A stretch of 64,000 nucleotides of DNA, taken from a candidate division WOR-1 bacterium RIFOXYB2_FULL_46_45 (GTDB taxonomy: Bacteria > Margulisbacteria > WOR-1 > XYC2-FULL-46-14). The translations under genes were made by a program, and so were the position numbers. The notes beneath the pieces were generated by a model. That model had not been told where the DNA came from. It did not search any database and saw nothing but the letters and a program-made list of their open reading frames with translations. The number at the start of each line of letters is the position of its first letter. Positions within the stretch are counted from its first letter, which is position 1. Below, one piece after another: positions 1 to 8,514 of the stretch. Location of the stretch: contig MEUE01000003.1 of NCBI GenBank assembly GCA_001771585.1, forward strand, positions 372,001 through 436,000. Direction: 5' to 3'.

Positions 1-765
1 GTTCAGATGGGGCTTGAAGCGGAAGTTGCCAGACACACCGAGATGAAAGCTTCCGGAGAAAAAATAATCCAGGAAACCCGCTATTTTGACACCAAAACCC
101 ATGACACCAAGAGTATGCGTTCCAAAGAAGAAGCTCATGATTATAGATATTTTCCCGAACCGGACTTGGTAACGATTGAACCGGATCATAAATGGATTGA
201 AGAAATAAGGGCAACCCTAACCGAACTTCCGGAGAAGAAACGGGAACGTTACATCAATGAATACGGCCTTCCAAATCCTATCGCAGAAGTCCTAATTGCA
301 ACAAAATCCATATCAGACTATTTCGAAGAATGCCTAAAAATAGAAAACAAACCTAAAGAAATTGCAAATTGGATGCTGGTAAATGTAATGGCGTATTTAA
401 AAAACAAAAATCTGGATATTAAGGATATAGTATTTTCTCCTAGAGAGTTAATTGAACTTATTAAATTAATCGAAAAGGGAACAATCTCTGGAACTGCCGC
501 CAAAGAAGTCTTAATCAAAGCTCTGGAAACCGGAAAAAACATAAAAGATATTGTATCCGAATCGGGAGCGACCCAGATTTCGGATGAAGGCGCGCTTCAA
601 CAGATTGTCAAAGAAGTAATTAAAAACAACCCTAAGCAGGTTCTGCAATTCAAATCCGGAAAAGATCCGGTCATAATGTATCTGGTCGGCCAGGTTATGA
701 AAGAGAGCAAAGGGCGGGCCAAGCCGGACCTGGTGCAAGCACTGTTGCGCAAGGAATTGTCCTAA
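1..765 (+). CDS. gatB: Asp/Glu-tRNA amidotransferase subunit B, C-terminal part
   Basis: The frame is open from the window edge, so the start and the kinase-like N-terminal catalytic part lie upstream; about 254 residues are visible. GatB activates mis-acylated Glu-tRNA(Gln) or Asp-tRNA(Asn) for transamidation within the GatCAB complex in the cytoplasm. The visible part starts near the end of the cradle domain (family-typical TRYFD, TKSMRSKEEAHDYRYFPEPD). It continues through the GatB/YqeY helical tail, ending with the usual P-K-Q-V-LQFKSGK and MYLVGQVMK segment. The stop overlaps the start of the following lpdA-like gene by one base, so the two are co-transcribed, an unusual partnership. Confidence 0.95.
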   Translation, partial: VQMGLEAEVARHTEMKASGEKIIQETRYFDTKTHDTKSMRSKEEAHDYRYFPEPDLVTIEPDHKWIEEIRATLTELPEKKRERYINEYGLPNPIAEVLIATKSISDYFEECLKIENKPKEIANWMLVNVMAYLKNKNLDIKDIVFSPRELIELIKLIEKGTISGTAAKEVLIKALETGKNIKDIVSESGATQISDEGALQQIVKEVIKNNPKQVLQFKSGKDPVIMYLVGQVMKESKGRAKPDLVQALLRKELS

Positions 766-2051
766 TGCCTCATTATGACGTCGTTGTAATCGGCGCCGGA
801 CCCGGAGGATACGTCGCCGCAATACGAGCGGCGCAATTGGGAGGGAAAGTCCTTCTGATAGAAAAAGACCAGCTCGGCGGAACCTGCTTAAACCACGGCT
901 GTATCCCAACCAAAGCACTCATCACATCAACCAATTTTTTTGACGACTTGGGCCGCGCCGGACTTCTTGGTATAGAAATCAGTGATCCAAAAATCGATTT
1001 CCAAAAAGTTATGGCCCGCAAGGAACGGGTTGTCAATAAGCTGCGTAAAGGAATCGAGTTTCTATTGAAGAAGAACAATGTTGAGGTGATTTACGGGGAA
1101 GGAACGCTTTTGGAAGATGGCGGCGTGGAGGTCAAGAGAGTAGATAGTAGTAAGGAGAGAGTAGAGAGTAGAAAGATAATTTTGGCGACCGGATCCTACC
1201 CTATCGCTCTCCCCAATGTTCCCTTTGACGGCAAAAAGTTCATATCCAGCAACGATCTTCTTTCCTGGAAAGATGAAATTCCAAAGAAACTTAATATCGT
1301 CGGCGGAGGGGTGATCGGGGTCCACTTTGCTTCTATCTATAGTTCGCTTGGATCGGAAATCACCATCTTTGAAGCGCAACCCGACATTCTCCCCGGCTTC
1401 GATCACGACCTGGTGGACGCGGTCCGCTCTATTTTAAAACGCAAGAAAGTAACGGTCTTAACCAATACAAATTTTAAGCCGGAAGAGGCCAAAGGGACAA
1501 CTTTAATCAGCATCGGCCGCAAACCAAACGCCAAAGTAACCGTCAACGAAAAGATGGAAACGGAAACTAAAAATGTCTACGCGATCGGGGATGTGACCGG
1601 AATCTCAATGCTGGCCCATGTCGCCTCGGCCCAGGGAATCGTCGCCGCCGAAAACGCCATGGGAAAAGATTCAAAGATGGATTATAACGCTATCCCCTGC
1701 ACTATCTACACTCATCCTGAAATCGGGACGATCGGATTAACCGAAGAAGCGGCAAGAGCAAAGCATGAAATATCAATCGGAAGGTTCCCTTTTTCGGCCT
1801 TAGGCCACGCCAACGCAATTGGAGAAACCGAAGGGTTCTTTAAGATTATTGCGGAGAAAAAATCGGGAAAAATCCTGGGAGTTCACATTGTCGGAGCGCA
1901 GGCATCATCCGTTCTTGGAATCGCGTCCCTTGCAATGGCCAACAATTTAACGGTCGAACAGCTTGCCCGCACAATCTTCGCGCATCCAAGTATCCCCGAA
2001 GGGCTGTTTGAGGCCGGCTTAAACACTTTAGGAATCGGGATCCACTCTTAG
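765..2051 (+). CDS. lpdA: Dihydrolipoamide dehydrogenase-like flavoprotein, short form
   Basis: A 428-residue pyridine nucleotide-disulfide oxidoreductase. An FAD-binding GxGxxG lies at about residues 10-15. The redox disulfide motif GGTCLNHGCIPTK has Cys41 and Cys46. A second, NAD-binding GGGVIG follows near residue 182, then the YAIGD motif and a dimerisation domain with the HPS active-site region near the end. Family members re-oxidise dihydrolipoyl groups of 2-oxoacid dehydrogenase or glycine cleavage complexes. It is about 40 residues shorter than usual. The loss lies between the NAD motif and the ISIGRKPN segment, and the normal IGxE motif reads IGVH. No E1/E2 or gcv genes are nearby, so the partner is unknown and another disulfide reductase role is possible. 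Confidence 0.85.
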   Translation: MPHYDVVVIGAGPGGYVAAIRAAQLGGKVLLIEKDQLGGTCLNHGCIPTKALITSTNFFDDLGRAGLLGIEISDPKIDFQKVMARKERVVNKLRKGIEFLLKKNNVEVIYGEGTLLEDGGVEVKRVDSSKERVESRKIILATGSYPIALPNVPFDGKKFISSNDLLSWKDEIPKKLNIVGGGVIGVHFASIYSSLGSEITIFEAQPDILPGFDHDLVDAVRSILKRKKVTVLTNTNFKPEEAKGTTLISIGRKPNAKVTVNEKMETETKNVYAIGDVTGISMLAHVASAQGIVAAENAMGKDSKMDYNAIPCTIYTHPEIGTIGLTEEAARAKHEISIGRFPFSALGHANAIGETEGFFKIIAEKKSGKILGVHIVGAQASSVLGIASLAMANNLTVEQLARTIFAHPSIPEGLFEAGLNTLGIGIHS

Positions 2052-2302
2052 TTTTTGACCAAATTGTAGTTCACCCTCCCCTTCGCGATCTGCTTGCTCA
2101 AGTAGGCCTCGTCGATGTTTACGATAAATATCTCTTCGTCCGAATAGAGGTTCATTGTCTTGCATTTGGGACATTTAATCTCAACCCTTTTCGCCTCTCC
2201 CACTCTCGCCAAAAGGCGGTGGCAGAACTTGCAGCGAAAATCCCTCAAAGCATCTTTTGCGAGAATCTCTTTGGCTTCTTCTTTTACCTGTGCTTCTTCC
2301 AT
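2048..2302 (-). CDS. Com-like small zinc-ribbon protein
   Basis: An 84-residue protein with two CxxC pairs (FRCKFCHRLLAR and IKCPKCKTMN), the spacing and wording of the Mu Com / Com-like zinc-ribbon family. Mu Com is an RNA-binding translational regulator; here the role is unknown. A charged helix precedes the ribbon and a basic tail follows. It is preceded by a strong ribosome binding site (GGGGGTGAG). It converges on lpdA, with a 4-base overlap of the stops. No other phage genes are nearby, so this appears to be a free-standing cellular member. Confidence 0.7.
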   Translation of the reverse strand: MEEAQVKEEAKEILAKDALRDFRCKFCHRLLARVGEAKRVEIKCPKCKTMNLYSDEEIFIVNIDEAYLSKQIAKGRVNYNLVKN

Positions 2303-2666
2303 GTTCTCACCCCCTGTATATATATCCGCCTTATATCTGAAAAATTTCAGGTGTTTTTATAAATCTAGGAGGTATCAAGACACATGGTTTACACCAATAA
2401 TTCTCAAATTTTGATCACGAATCAACCTCTCGAATGAATTCTAATCCTCCTGCTCGAATAGTGCAGTCTCAAATGCCCGAATCCTTACTCTAATATCTCC
2501 TCCCCACCCTCAGAATAGGATGGGTCTTTCGAGCAAAGATTGGAGAATTAGAGACTTTATATTCGAGCCCTGGGGATTCGGAATTATTTGGGATATTGAT
2601 TTGAGATGAAAATTCGGGACTTTTTTCCTTGCCCCAAAATTTCACCCGATTTGCTATAATGCCCCC
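2303..2666. other. 364-bp intergenic region between divergent genes
   Basis: No open frame here is convincing. It holds the promoter regions of the Com-like gene (TATATA-rich stretch near 2318-2326 on the minus strand) and of the release-factor-like gene. A small palindrome CTGAAA-AA-TTTCAG lies at 2337-2350. A separated 9-bp inverted pair GCTCGAATA (2452-2460) / TATTCGAGC (2560-2568) is also present. I see no RNA gene. Confidence 0.5.
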
Positions 2667-2667
2667 A
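2655..2667 (+). promoter_or_regulatory. -10 element six bases before the ATG (leaderless start)
   Basis: TATAAT at 2655-2660 is followed by six bases and the ATG at 2667, with no room for a ribosome binding site. Transcription should begin at or beside the start codon. A weak TTGCCC lies upstream with a long, 20-nt spacer. Confidence 0.6.
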
Positions 2668-3020
2668 TGATACGCAGGGAAGAGGTAATTGAAAAATTCG
2701 TCCGTTCGGGCGGAAAAGGGGGACAAAACGTAAATAAAGTGGCGACCGCCGTTTATTTAAAACATCTGCCGACCGGGATCGAAGTTAAGATGCAAAGGGA
2801 ACGTTCACAGGCGGCAAACCGCATTCTCGCCTGGCGCCTGCTTGAAGAAAAGATTGAAGAAAGGATTCTGGGGGCGCAATCCAAAAGGCAGAAAGAGATC
2901 GAAAAGATCCGCCGCCAAAAACGCAAGCGCTCCAAACGGTCAAAAGAAAAAATGCTGCGGGACAAGAAACTGCAGGGCGAAAAGAAAAGGTCCCGCCGCT
3001 CCCCTACTTCTTTTTTCTGA
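2667..3020 (+). CDS. RF-1 domain peptidyl-tRNA hydrolase-like protein
   Basis: A 117-residue protein with the class I release factor GGQ motif (residues 18-20, in SGGKGGQNVNKVATAV), followed by a long basic helical tail (KRQKEIEKIRRQKRKR). It lacks the codon-recognition domain of RF1/RF2. This is the layout of ArfB/YaeJ or RF-H/C12orf65-type proteins that hydrolyse peptidyl-tRNA on stalled ribosomes, with the basic tail entering the empty mRNA channel. The start follows TATAAT by six bases, so it is probably leaderless. Its last 17 bases overlap the convergent membrane protein gene. Confidence 0.85.
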   Translation: MIRREEVIEKFVRSGGKGGQNVNKVATAVYLKHLPTGIEVKMQRERSQAANRILAWRLLEEKIEERILGAQSKRQKEIEKIRRQKRKRSKRSKEKMLRDKKLQGEKKRSRRSPTSFF

Positions 3021-3303
3021 CCGCATCCCGGATAAAAAGCGAACCCAAAATTAAAAGCGGAAGAGGAACAACCAAAAAAACAAAAAGCGGAGCTTTTCCA
3101 ATGCCGATTAAAAGATAAAACAGCCCCAAAAAGAGAAAGAGCGAACCGCCCAAAAATTCAAGCTTCCACGCGGTAAAAGTTATGGCTAAAAGGACCAGCC
3201 AGAAGATCCATTCAAAAATAGAGATGGCAGAAAAACCGTGGGAGAAAAAGATGAACAGCCCCCACCCCGCCAAAAAAGCGATTGAAATCCTTCGAATTGC
3301 CAT
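3004..3303 (-). CDS. Small multi-pass membrane protein, unknown function
   Basis: A 99-residue, very hydrophobic protein with four predicted membrane segments (about residues 8-25, 28-46, 52-70, 73-91) and a basic C-terminal RDAVRKKK. No family was recognised. It overlaps the 3' end of the convergent release-factor-like gene by 17 bases and has no operon partner. Confidence 0.6.
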   Translation of the reverse strand: MAIRRISIAFLAGWGLFIFFSHGFSAISIFEWIFWLVLLAITFTAWKLEFLGGSLFLFLGLFYLLIGIGKAPLFVFLVVPLPLLILGSLFIRDAVRKKK

Positions 3304-3401
3304 TTTTTTATTATATCAAAATATAGTGAAATTTCCCGAAAAGTTTAACGATATATATATAGGAAGGGATGAGAACCTCACTCTTATTTGGTTAAGAATA
3401 A
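3304..3401. other. Short intergenic stretch
   Basis: AT-rich spacer between the start of the small membrane protein and the terminator of the radical SAM/ktr operon. No gene seen. Confidence 0.5.
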
Positions 3402-3427
3402 AAGCCTGAGCCTGTTCAGGCTTTTTT
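3402..3427 (-). terminator. Bidirectional intrinsic terminator
   Basis: An 8-bp stem AAGCCTGA / TCAGGCTT with a 6-base loop sits on the stop codon of the radical SAM gene. Read on the minus strand it is followed by TTTTATTC; on the plus strand by TTTTTTCTTTTTT. It ends the ktrB-ktrA-SPL operon and could also block plus-strand transcription. Confidence 0.8.
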
Positions 3428-4321
3428 CTTTTTTCCTACAACCGTCCCGTCCCATACTTCCCGCTCCTCCATGCAAAGATAAAGATCAATCTCTTTCGAC
3501 AGCAACCTATAGATCGTTTCCGCGAGCCGGTTAAACAATTCGATTCTCAAAGGGACCGGATAACGCAATTTATTGTCTTTTCCCTGAATCATTCGTGCAA
3601 AATCTATCCGCGAATGCCGATGCTTCTTTTGGATAACTTCTTTTTGTTTTACCGGAAACCGCAAAGCCCCCAAACTGATCCAGGCAATCTGTTTGGGTAG
3701 CACATATTCTCCAATCTTCCCTACTATTCCCTCATATTCCCTTTCCCATCCGTCAAAAAAGATGATCGGATCAAAATGGAAACCGATCTGATACCCTGCT
3801 TCCGCGCACTTTTTGGCGGCTTCCAATCTTTCAACGGGGGACGGGGCATCCGATTCTTCCGTTTTAGCGATTGACTCCGGATTGAGCGACCAGGCGACCA
3901 CTGTCTTTTGATTGTGTTCTAAATCCAAAAGACCTTCAATATTTACACTTTTAGTTTTTAATTCCAAAAGATGCCGCTCTTGCCCGGCAAAAAGCCGGAC
4001 CAGCTTTTGGGCCAAGGCGGCCGCTTCAGTAATTGCCAAACTGTCCGAAAATTCACCGGTTCCAATCCTCAACGATTGGGGTGAATGCTCCATGTATTCT
4101 TTGGTCTGCCGTAAAATTTCCGCTTCGTCGGTAACAATCGCGATTTCCTCCTTTCCATAAAAGGTCTGAAGGTAGCAGTAACTGCAATTATAGGGACAGC
4201 CGATTATCTGACTGATAACGACATAGCCGCAAGAGATATGATTTTTGGCGCAGGGGCACGGTTTGACCAGGGGATTCTTAACTGAAGAAAGATACTTCCT
4301 AGGTTTTATGGGTAATGTCAA
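3416..4321 (-). CDS. Spore photoproduct lyase-like radical SAM protein
   Basis: A radical SAM enzyme with the cluster motif GCPYNCSYC (CxxxCxxC) and the SPL-family layout: CGY-ISQIIGCPYNCSYCYLQ, then a GTGEFSDSLA segment, a TKS..NI segment and a GFHFDPI segment. SPL-family proteins split thymine photoproducts with SAM. Non-sporulating lineages carry homologues of uncertain substrate. Family similarity starts near PRKYLSS. The TTG at 4321, inside the end of ktrA, is preferred; another TTG at 4381 would add 20 residues. It is last in the ktr operon and may not be related in function to potassium uptake. Confidence 0.8.
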   Translation of the reverse strand: MTLPIKPRKYLSSVKNPLVKPCPCAKNHISCGYVVISQIIGCPYNCSYCYLQTFYGKEEIAIVTDEAEILRQTKEYMEHSPQSLRIGTGEFSDSLAITEAAALAQKLVRLFAGQERHLLELKTKSVNIEGLLDLEHNQKTVVAWSLNPESIAKTEESDAPSPVERLEAAKKCAEAGYQIGFHFDPIIFFDGWEREYEGIVGKIGEYVLPKQIAWISLGALRFPVKQKEVIQKKHRHSRIDFARMIQGKDNKLRYPVPLRIELFNRLAETIYRLLSKEIDLYLCMEEREVWDGTVVGKKKKA

Positions 4322-4967
4322 GTTTGAGCTCTTTGAAAGAATCTTCGCGGCCAAACAGGACCAGAACGTCGCTTTTCTCAATCGTGGTGCTCCAGGCCGG
4401 AATTACCATGTTCTCTTTTTCCCTGCGGATAGCCAGCACCGTAACGTTAAAACGATTGCGTAAATCCAGCTGTTCCAATCTCTTTCCTACCCATTCCGGA
4501 AGCGCTTTGGTCCCGATAATTGTGAGGTTTTCTCCGATATCAAAATAATCCAAAACCCCCTGGCTGGTCAGTTTGTTCACCAGTTTAATGGCGGTATCCT
4601 GTTCGGGAAAGATCACATGGTCGACTCCGAGTTTTGCAAGAATATTCCCATGGATGGTATTCTGTGCCTTACAAACAACCGAACTGACCCCTGCCGATTT
4701 GCAGATCTGCGCGGCAATGATATTGCTCTCCATATTATTGCTCTCCGCGATTATAACCACATCGCAATCAAGTATCCCGGCTTCGCGCAAAGCCGCTTCT
4801 TCAATAATATCCCCGATAAAAGCGTGTGTAACCTGCTCCTTGATCCCCTGTATAACATCTTCGTCCTTATCCATCACTACCACTTCATAACCTTTAAAAA
4901 AAAGCTCCCTAGCCACTTTCGAACCGAATCTCCCCAATCCCAATACTCCATATTGTTTTTTTGCCAT
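4299..4967 (-). CDS. ktrA: Ktr/Trk potassium uptake regulatory subunit, RCK protein
   Basis: A 222-residue cytoplasmic RCK protein. The N-terminal Rossmann domain has GLGRFG (Gly10, Gly12, Gly15) and the acidic end of strand 2 in VVMDKDED; the C-terminal RCK_C domain begins near residue 135. It gates the KtrB membrane subunit in response to ATP/ADP or NAD(H). It starts 13 bases after ktrB behind AAGGAGG, so the pair is translated together. The C-terminus overlaps the start of the radical SAM gene. Confidence 0.92.
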   Translation of the reverse strand: MAKKQYGVLGLGRFGSKVARELFFKGYEVVVMDKDEDVIQGIKEQVTHAFIGDIIEEAALREAGILDCDVVIIAESNNMESNIIAAQICKSAGVSSVVCKAQNTIHGNILAKLGVDHVIFPEQDTAIKLVNKLTSQGVLDYFDIGENLTIIGTKALPEWVGKRLEQLDLRNRFNVTVLAIRREKENMVIPAWSTTIEKSDVLVLFGREDSFKELKLDITHKT

Positions 4968-4980
4968 TAAAGTCCTCCTT

Positions 4981-6300
4981 CTATCCTATTGAAACGCCCT
5001 CTTTGGGGGGCTCAATCCTGGTTTCTTTTTGCCTCAATGCCAGCGCCAAAAGCAGGGTCAACGGACCGACCCTGCCGATAAACATGGTAACGATTATTAT
5101 AACCTTACCAATCGGACTTAGAAAGGGGGTAATTCCCATACTCAAGCCGACCGTGCCAAAAGCCGAGAAAACCTCAAATGCCAGCGGCATAAGCGGCATT
5201 TTTTCGGTAACCGTCATAAAGAAAATCGGAAAAGCGATCGCCACCAATCCCAAAATTACGATCGTAAAGGATCGACGCACCGTTTCGGGCGGAATTCGCC
5301 GGTTAAAAACTATCGTGTCCCTGCAATTCCTTAAAACTCCGCGAACAGTCAAAACAACCAGCGCAAAGGTTGTTGTTTTGATACCGCCGCCAGTCCCTCC
5401 CGGGCTGGCTCCTATAAACATCAAAAACATTATAAAAATCGCCGAAGCGGGCACTATTTTACCCAAATCAAGAGTATTGAAGCCGGCGGTTCGGGGCGTG
5501 ACCGCCTGAAAATAAGAGGCCAGCACTTTGTGGCGCAAGGCCAGAGGACTAAGCGTATTGTTGTATTCCAGGATAAAGAAACCGATCGTCCCTACCATAA
5601 GCAAAAGAAGTGTTGTTGCTAAAACAACTTTGGTATGAAGAGACCATCTCTTAAACTGCAAAATATCCGCGATGACCAAAAAGCCAATGCCACCGATAAT
5701 AATCAAGGTAGTAACGGTTAAATTGACCACCCAGTCGGTGGCGTAGGGTGTTAAGCTGGCAAAGTTTGGAGGAAGTGAAAAGCCGGCATTATTAAACGCG
5801 GAAACGGCATGAAAAACACCGTATAGTACCGCCTGTGAAACTCCCTTTTCGGGAAGGAATCGCAAAAAAAGGATCAAGGCCCCTACCCCTTCAATCCAAA
5901 AGACAATCCTGAAAATACGGCGCAAAACCAGCAGGACATCCTGGGCGGAATAGATATTGAGCGCTTCCATCATCATCAGTTTTTCCGAAACAAACATTTT
6001 TCGGCGGAAGACCAGAACCAAAAAAGTCGAAAAAGTCAGATAACCCAATCCTCCTATCTGTATCAAAATCAATAATACAATCAGACCAAACAAGGAAAAA
6101 TGAACGCCGGTGTCAAGTGTTACCAGTCCGGTCACGCAGGTGGCGGAGTTTGAAGTAAAGTAGGCGTCCAGAAAATTGGTGGGGAGACCGTTGGCGGATG
6201 AAACGGGAAGCGACAATAAGATTGCTCCCGTAATAATCACGGCCAGGAAACTAACCACAATAATCAAGCTCGGCGGCAATCTTAACGGCAATCTTAACAT
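4981..6300 (-). CDS. ktrB: Ktr/Trk-type potassium transporter membrane subunit
   Basis: A 439-residue TrkH/KtrB-family channel-like transporter with four repeated M1-P-M2 units. Selectivity-filter loops are visible, for example NSATCVTGLVTLDTG near residue 51, FNNAGFS near 170 and TPRTAGFNT near 275, each with the conserved glycine. Length is typical of KtrB. A potassium uptake subunit in the inner membrane, first gene of the ktrB-ktrA operon, with GGGAGA before the ATG. Confidence 0.92.
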   Translation of the reverse strand: MLRLPLRLPPSLIIVVSFLAVIITGAILLSLPVSSANGLPTNFLDAYFTSNSATCVTGLVTLDTGVHFSLFGLIVLLILIQIGGLGYLTFSTFLVLVFRRKMFVSEKLMMMEALNIYSAQDVLLVLRRIFRIVFWIEGVGALILFLRFLPEKGVSQAVLYGVFHAVSAFNNAGFSLPPNFASLTPYATDWVVNLTVTTLIIIGGIGFLVIADILQFKRWSLHTKVVLATTLLLLMVGTIGFFILEYNNTLSPLALRHKVLASYFQAVTPRTAGFNTLDLGKIVPASAIFIMFLMFIGASPGGTGGGIKTTTFALVVLTVRGVLRNCRDTIVFNRRIPPETVRRSFTIVILGLVAIAFPIFFMTVTEKMPLMPLAFEVFSAFGTVGLSMGITPFLSPIGKVIIIVTMFIGRVGPLTLLLALALRQKETRIEPPKEGVSIG

Positions 6301-6393
6301 TTTTTCTCCCTAGTATCTTTCTACCTTTACTTGTCCTCGTACTTGTCCTTGTCCTAAAAATCCGAACAAAAAGGACGAGAACAAGGACAAGGG

Positions 6394-6420
6394 AAAAATC
6401 CAAACTTCGTTCGGATTTTT
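6394..6420 (-). terminator. Terminator of tRNA-His
   Basis: On the minus strand, directly after the tRNA, AATCCGAAC-gaa-GTTTGGATT forms a 9-bp stem with one G-U pair, followed by TTTTT. Immediately beyond (6320-6390) lies a low-complexity inverted repeat of CTTGTCCTTGTCC-like words. Confidence 0.8.
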
Positions 6421-6421
6421 C

Positions 6422-6496
6422 TGGGGCGGCCTACGGGAATCGAACCCGTAATAACAGAACCACAATCTGCTGTGTTGCCACTACACCAAGGCCGCC
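6422..6496 (-). tRNA. tRNA-His (GTG)
   Basis: Full cloverleaf with acceptor GCGGCCT/AGGCCGC and T-arm ACGGG-TTCGATT-CCCGT, anticodon GTG. The histidine identity pair is encoded: G-1 at 6496 and discriminator C73 at 6425. The 3' CCA is also encoded (6424-6422), unlike the other six tRNAs here. Confidence 0.97.
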
Positions 6497-6628
6497 ATGG
6501 AATAAGGATAAGGGTTAAGATTAAAAATTAAGGCTTAAAACCCCTATCTGCTAAAATTATAGCATTTTCTTAATGGCCATTCATACAACAAATAATATAA
6601 AATAAAAATGCAACAACAAACTTTTACA

Positions 6629-6996
6629 TTATTTATGGCTATTAATTAATCCCGATAACATTTTAGACAACTCTTCTAAAATGGAATAATACTTCAAATG
6701 ATTTTCTTCGCCAAGATTACCCTTTAAAATATCCAATATTGCAACACATTCAAACACAGATCCTCTTGCTATAATATAAAAGTTTTTTTATCCGCCCTAT
6801 GGAATCTTCCTGCCCCTTCGGCAATATTAAGAGGAATAGAAAGGGATGCCCGTATCAATTGGTCGGCAATCCTTGAATTTTTTGAAATATTAATTTCTTC
6901 CAGTAAAGAATTGATCGATTTGGTAAAAGTTAAAGCGAGATTATAAACCGGAAATTTTTCAAAATCAAATGTCATATTTCGCCAATCAAAGAACAA
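6629..6996 (-). pseudogene. Four-helix bundle (23S IVS-type) protein, frameshifted
   Basis: The first frame (6996 to 6769) reads MTFDFEKFPVYNLAL and ends after IAEGAGRFHRADKKTFIL, a perfect start of the four-helix-bundle / 23S rRNA intervening-sequence protein family. One extra A in the A7 run at about 6784-6790 would continue the frame as KKNFYIIARGSVFECVAILD and on to a stop at 6629, giving a normal length of about 120 residues. So it is a single-base frameshift in a homopolymer: a recent mutation, polymerase slippage or a sequencing error. The family's function is unknown. It lies alone between two tRNA genes and is flanked by AAGGATTAAGG-like low-complexity words. Confidence 0.8.
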
Positions 6997-7120
6997 GAAT
7001 TAAGATGAAGGATTAAGGGATAAATTTTGCCGGTTTTTCTTTGATTCATTTTTATTCTTTGTCCCGCCTTAATTCTTCTTCTTCGCCTTATCCTTAAATT
7101 TTGCGCCAGCAAAATTTATC

Positions 7121-7194
7121 TGCCCCCGGCAGGACTTGAACCCACAACCTTCTCCTTCGAAGGGAGCCGCTCTATCCAGTTGAGCTACGAGGGC
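7121..7194 (-). tRNA. tRNA-Arg (TCG)
   Basis: Cloverleaf with acceptor GCCCTCG/CGGGGGC, D-arm GCTC/GAGC, anticodon loop CTTCGAA (anticodon TCG) and T-loop TTCAAGT. The discriminator is A and no CCA is encoded. Confidence 0.95.
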
Positions 7195-7284
7195 TCAAGA
7201 AGCGGAGCATTAAACTTTCTTCCTAATTCTACCCAATACTATCGGTAACAGCAAGGACTTCTTCTCTGTTTTATCTCACGTGTA

Positions 7285-8514
7285 TTATAACTCAATAAGA
7301 TCTTTTCCCTGATTTTTGAGGGATATGAGCAGAAGCAGGTAGTTCCGAAGCTTTCTGGTTATAAGGAATTTTTCTCTGACATGTTCCCGGCCGTACTCTC
7401 CCATTTTTTTCGCGAACTGGGGATTATTAAGCAAATAACGGACTTGATAAGCCGCTCCTTCGATCGAATGCACCAGCATGCCGGTAAAATTATGGATAAC
7501 CTGCAGCGTTATCCCCCCAACCGCTCCCGCCACCACCGGCTTGCCTTTCCATAAAGCTTCGGTAACAGTCAGCCCAAAGCCCTCCCGTAAAGATTTTTGA
7601 AGTATGATGGTAGAAGCCCTTTGCAGGGCGTTTATTTCCAGATCGGCAAAAGGAGGAAGCAGTAGAATGTGAATATCCGGATCTCCTTTCGCGGCTTCCT
7701 GAACTTTATGCAGCACTTGATCTCCTTCCGGATCATCCGAAGCCCCGCCGCCGGCCATGACCAGCTGGCAATCCCTTTGCTTTTTGACCAGCTTATATGT
7801 TTCGATCACTCCCAGCGGATCTTTTAAATAATCAAACCTTGATACCTGGGTTAAAATGGGGCGTGACCGGTCGATTTTATATTTGCGCATGACCGCATCG
7901 ATCTCGCCTGACGAAAGTTCGCGGTTTTTCTCCGCCAGCGGATCTATCGCCGGATATATAAAATACTGCGGAATAGGCAATTCCTTGGCAAACCACGGCG
8001 TCGAAAAAATTGAAGCGTCGTATTTTTCAACAAAACTTTTGATAAAATTCCAGGCCTCCGGCTGGGGATGAGAGGTGTCGATATGGCATCTCCATACCCA
8101 TTTCGCCTTTGATTTTTCCTTTGCCGCGATCAGCCCGGCCGGCTGCGGGTCGTGAATAATTACCACATCCTCGTCAAAAGACATTTCGGCAAGATTCGCT
8201 TCGGAAGTTTCTTTAAAAATATTCATCATTTGTTCGGTGATTTCGGTTTTACTGCCGTGCAGAGCGTTGTGGAAGGCCTTGGTTACGCCAAAAAACTCTC
8301 CGCTGCCTTTGATCACTTCCCATTTTGTCTTAATTCCAAGCTCGTTAAAAAGAGGGACAACCCTTGTTAGTATTTCCGCAACTCCTCCGCCCACCGCGGT
8401 AGCGTTTATCATTTTTATGCTCTGGCCGCGAGCCCGCTCCGCCAGCAGCATAATCTCGTCAAAATTTTGCGGCCTGATTATTTTTGCATACCCTTCTATC
8501 TTGGTTTTAACCAT
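7285..8514 (-). CDS. treT: TreT-like trehalose glycosyltransferring synthase (GT4)
   Basis: A 409-residue glycosyltransferase. It matches archaeal-type trehalose synthase TreT: the N-terminal NATAVGGGVAEIL, then EFFGVTKAFHNALHG, the WRCHIDTSHPQP segment, and a C-terminal GT-B nucleotide-sugar domain with SLREGFGLTVTEALWKGKPVV. TreT makes trehalose from NDP-glucose and glucose (reversible in some species). Cytoplasmic, last gene of the otsA-otsB-DUF5752-treT operon. The ATG at 8514, behind GGGAGAGG, is preferred; an ATG at 8532 would add six residues. Having both OtsAB and TreT gives two routes to trehalose; some homologues make other glucosides. Confidence 0.85.
   Translation of the reverse strand: MVKTKIEGYAKIIRPQNFDEIMLLAERARGQSIKMINATAVGGGVAEILTRVVPLFNELGIKTKWEVIKGSGEFFGVTKAFHNALHGSKTEITEQMMNIFKETSEANLAEMSFDEDVVIIHDPQPAGLIAAKEKSKAKWVWRCHIDTSHPQPEAWNFIKSFVEKYDASIFSTPWFAKELPIPQYFIYPAIDPLAEKNRELSSGEIDAVMRKYKIDRSRPILTQVSRFDYLKDPLGVIETYKLVKKQRDCQLVMAGGGASDDPEGDQVLHKVQEAAKGDPDIHILLLPPFADLEINALQRASTIILQKSLREGFGLTVTEALWKGKPVVAGAVGGITLQVIHNFTGMLVHSIEGAAYQVRYLLNNPQFAKKMGEYGREHVREKFLITRKLRNYLLLLISLKNQGKDLIEL

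Noticed and set aside
511-918. Minus-strand frame over the gatB/lpdA junction
   Set aside because: Antisense to two conserved genes and without start signals.
2048-2302. Prophage remnant signalled by a Com-like protein
   Set aside because: No Mom, integrase, structural or lysis genes nearby; Com-like ribbons also occur alone.
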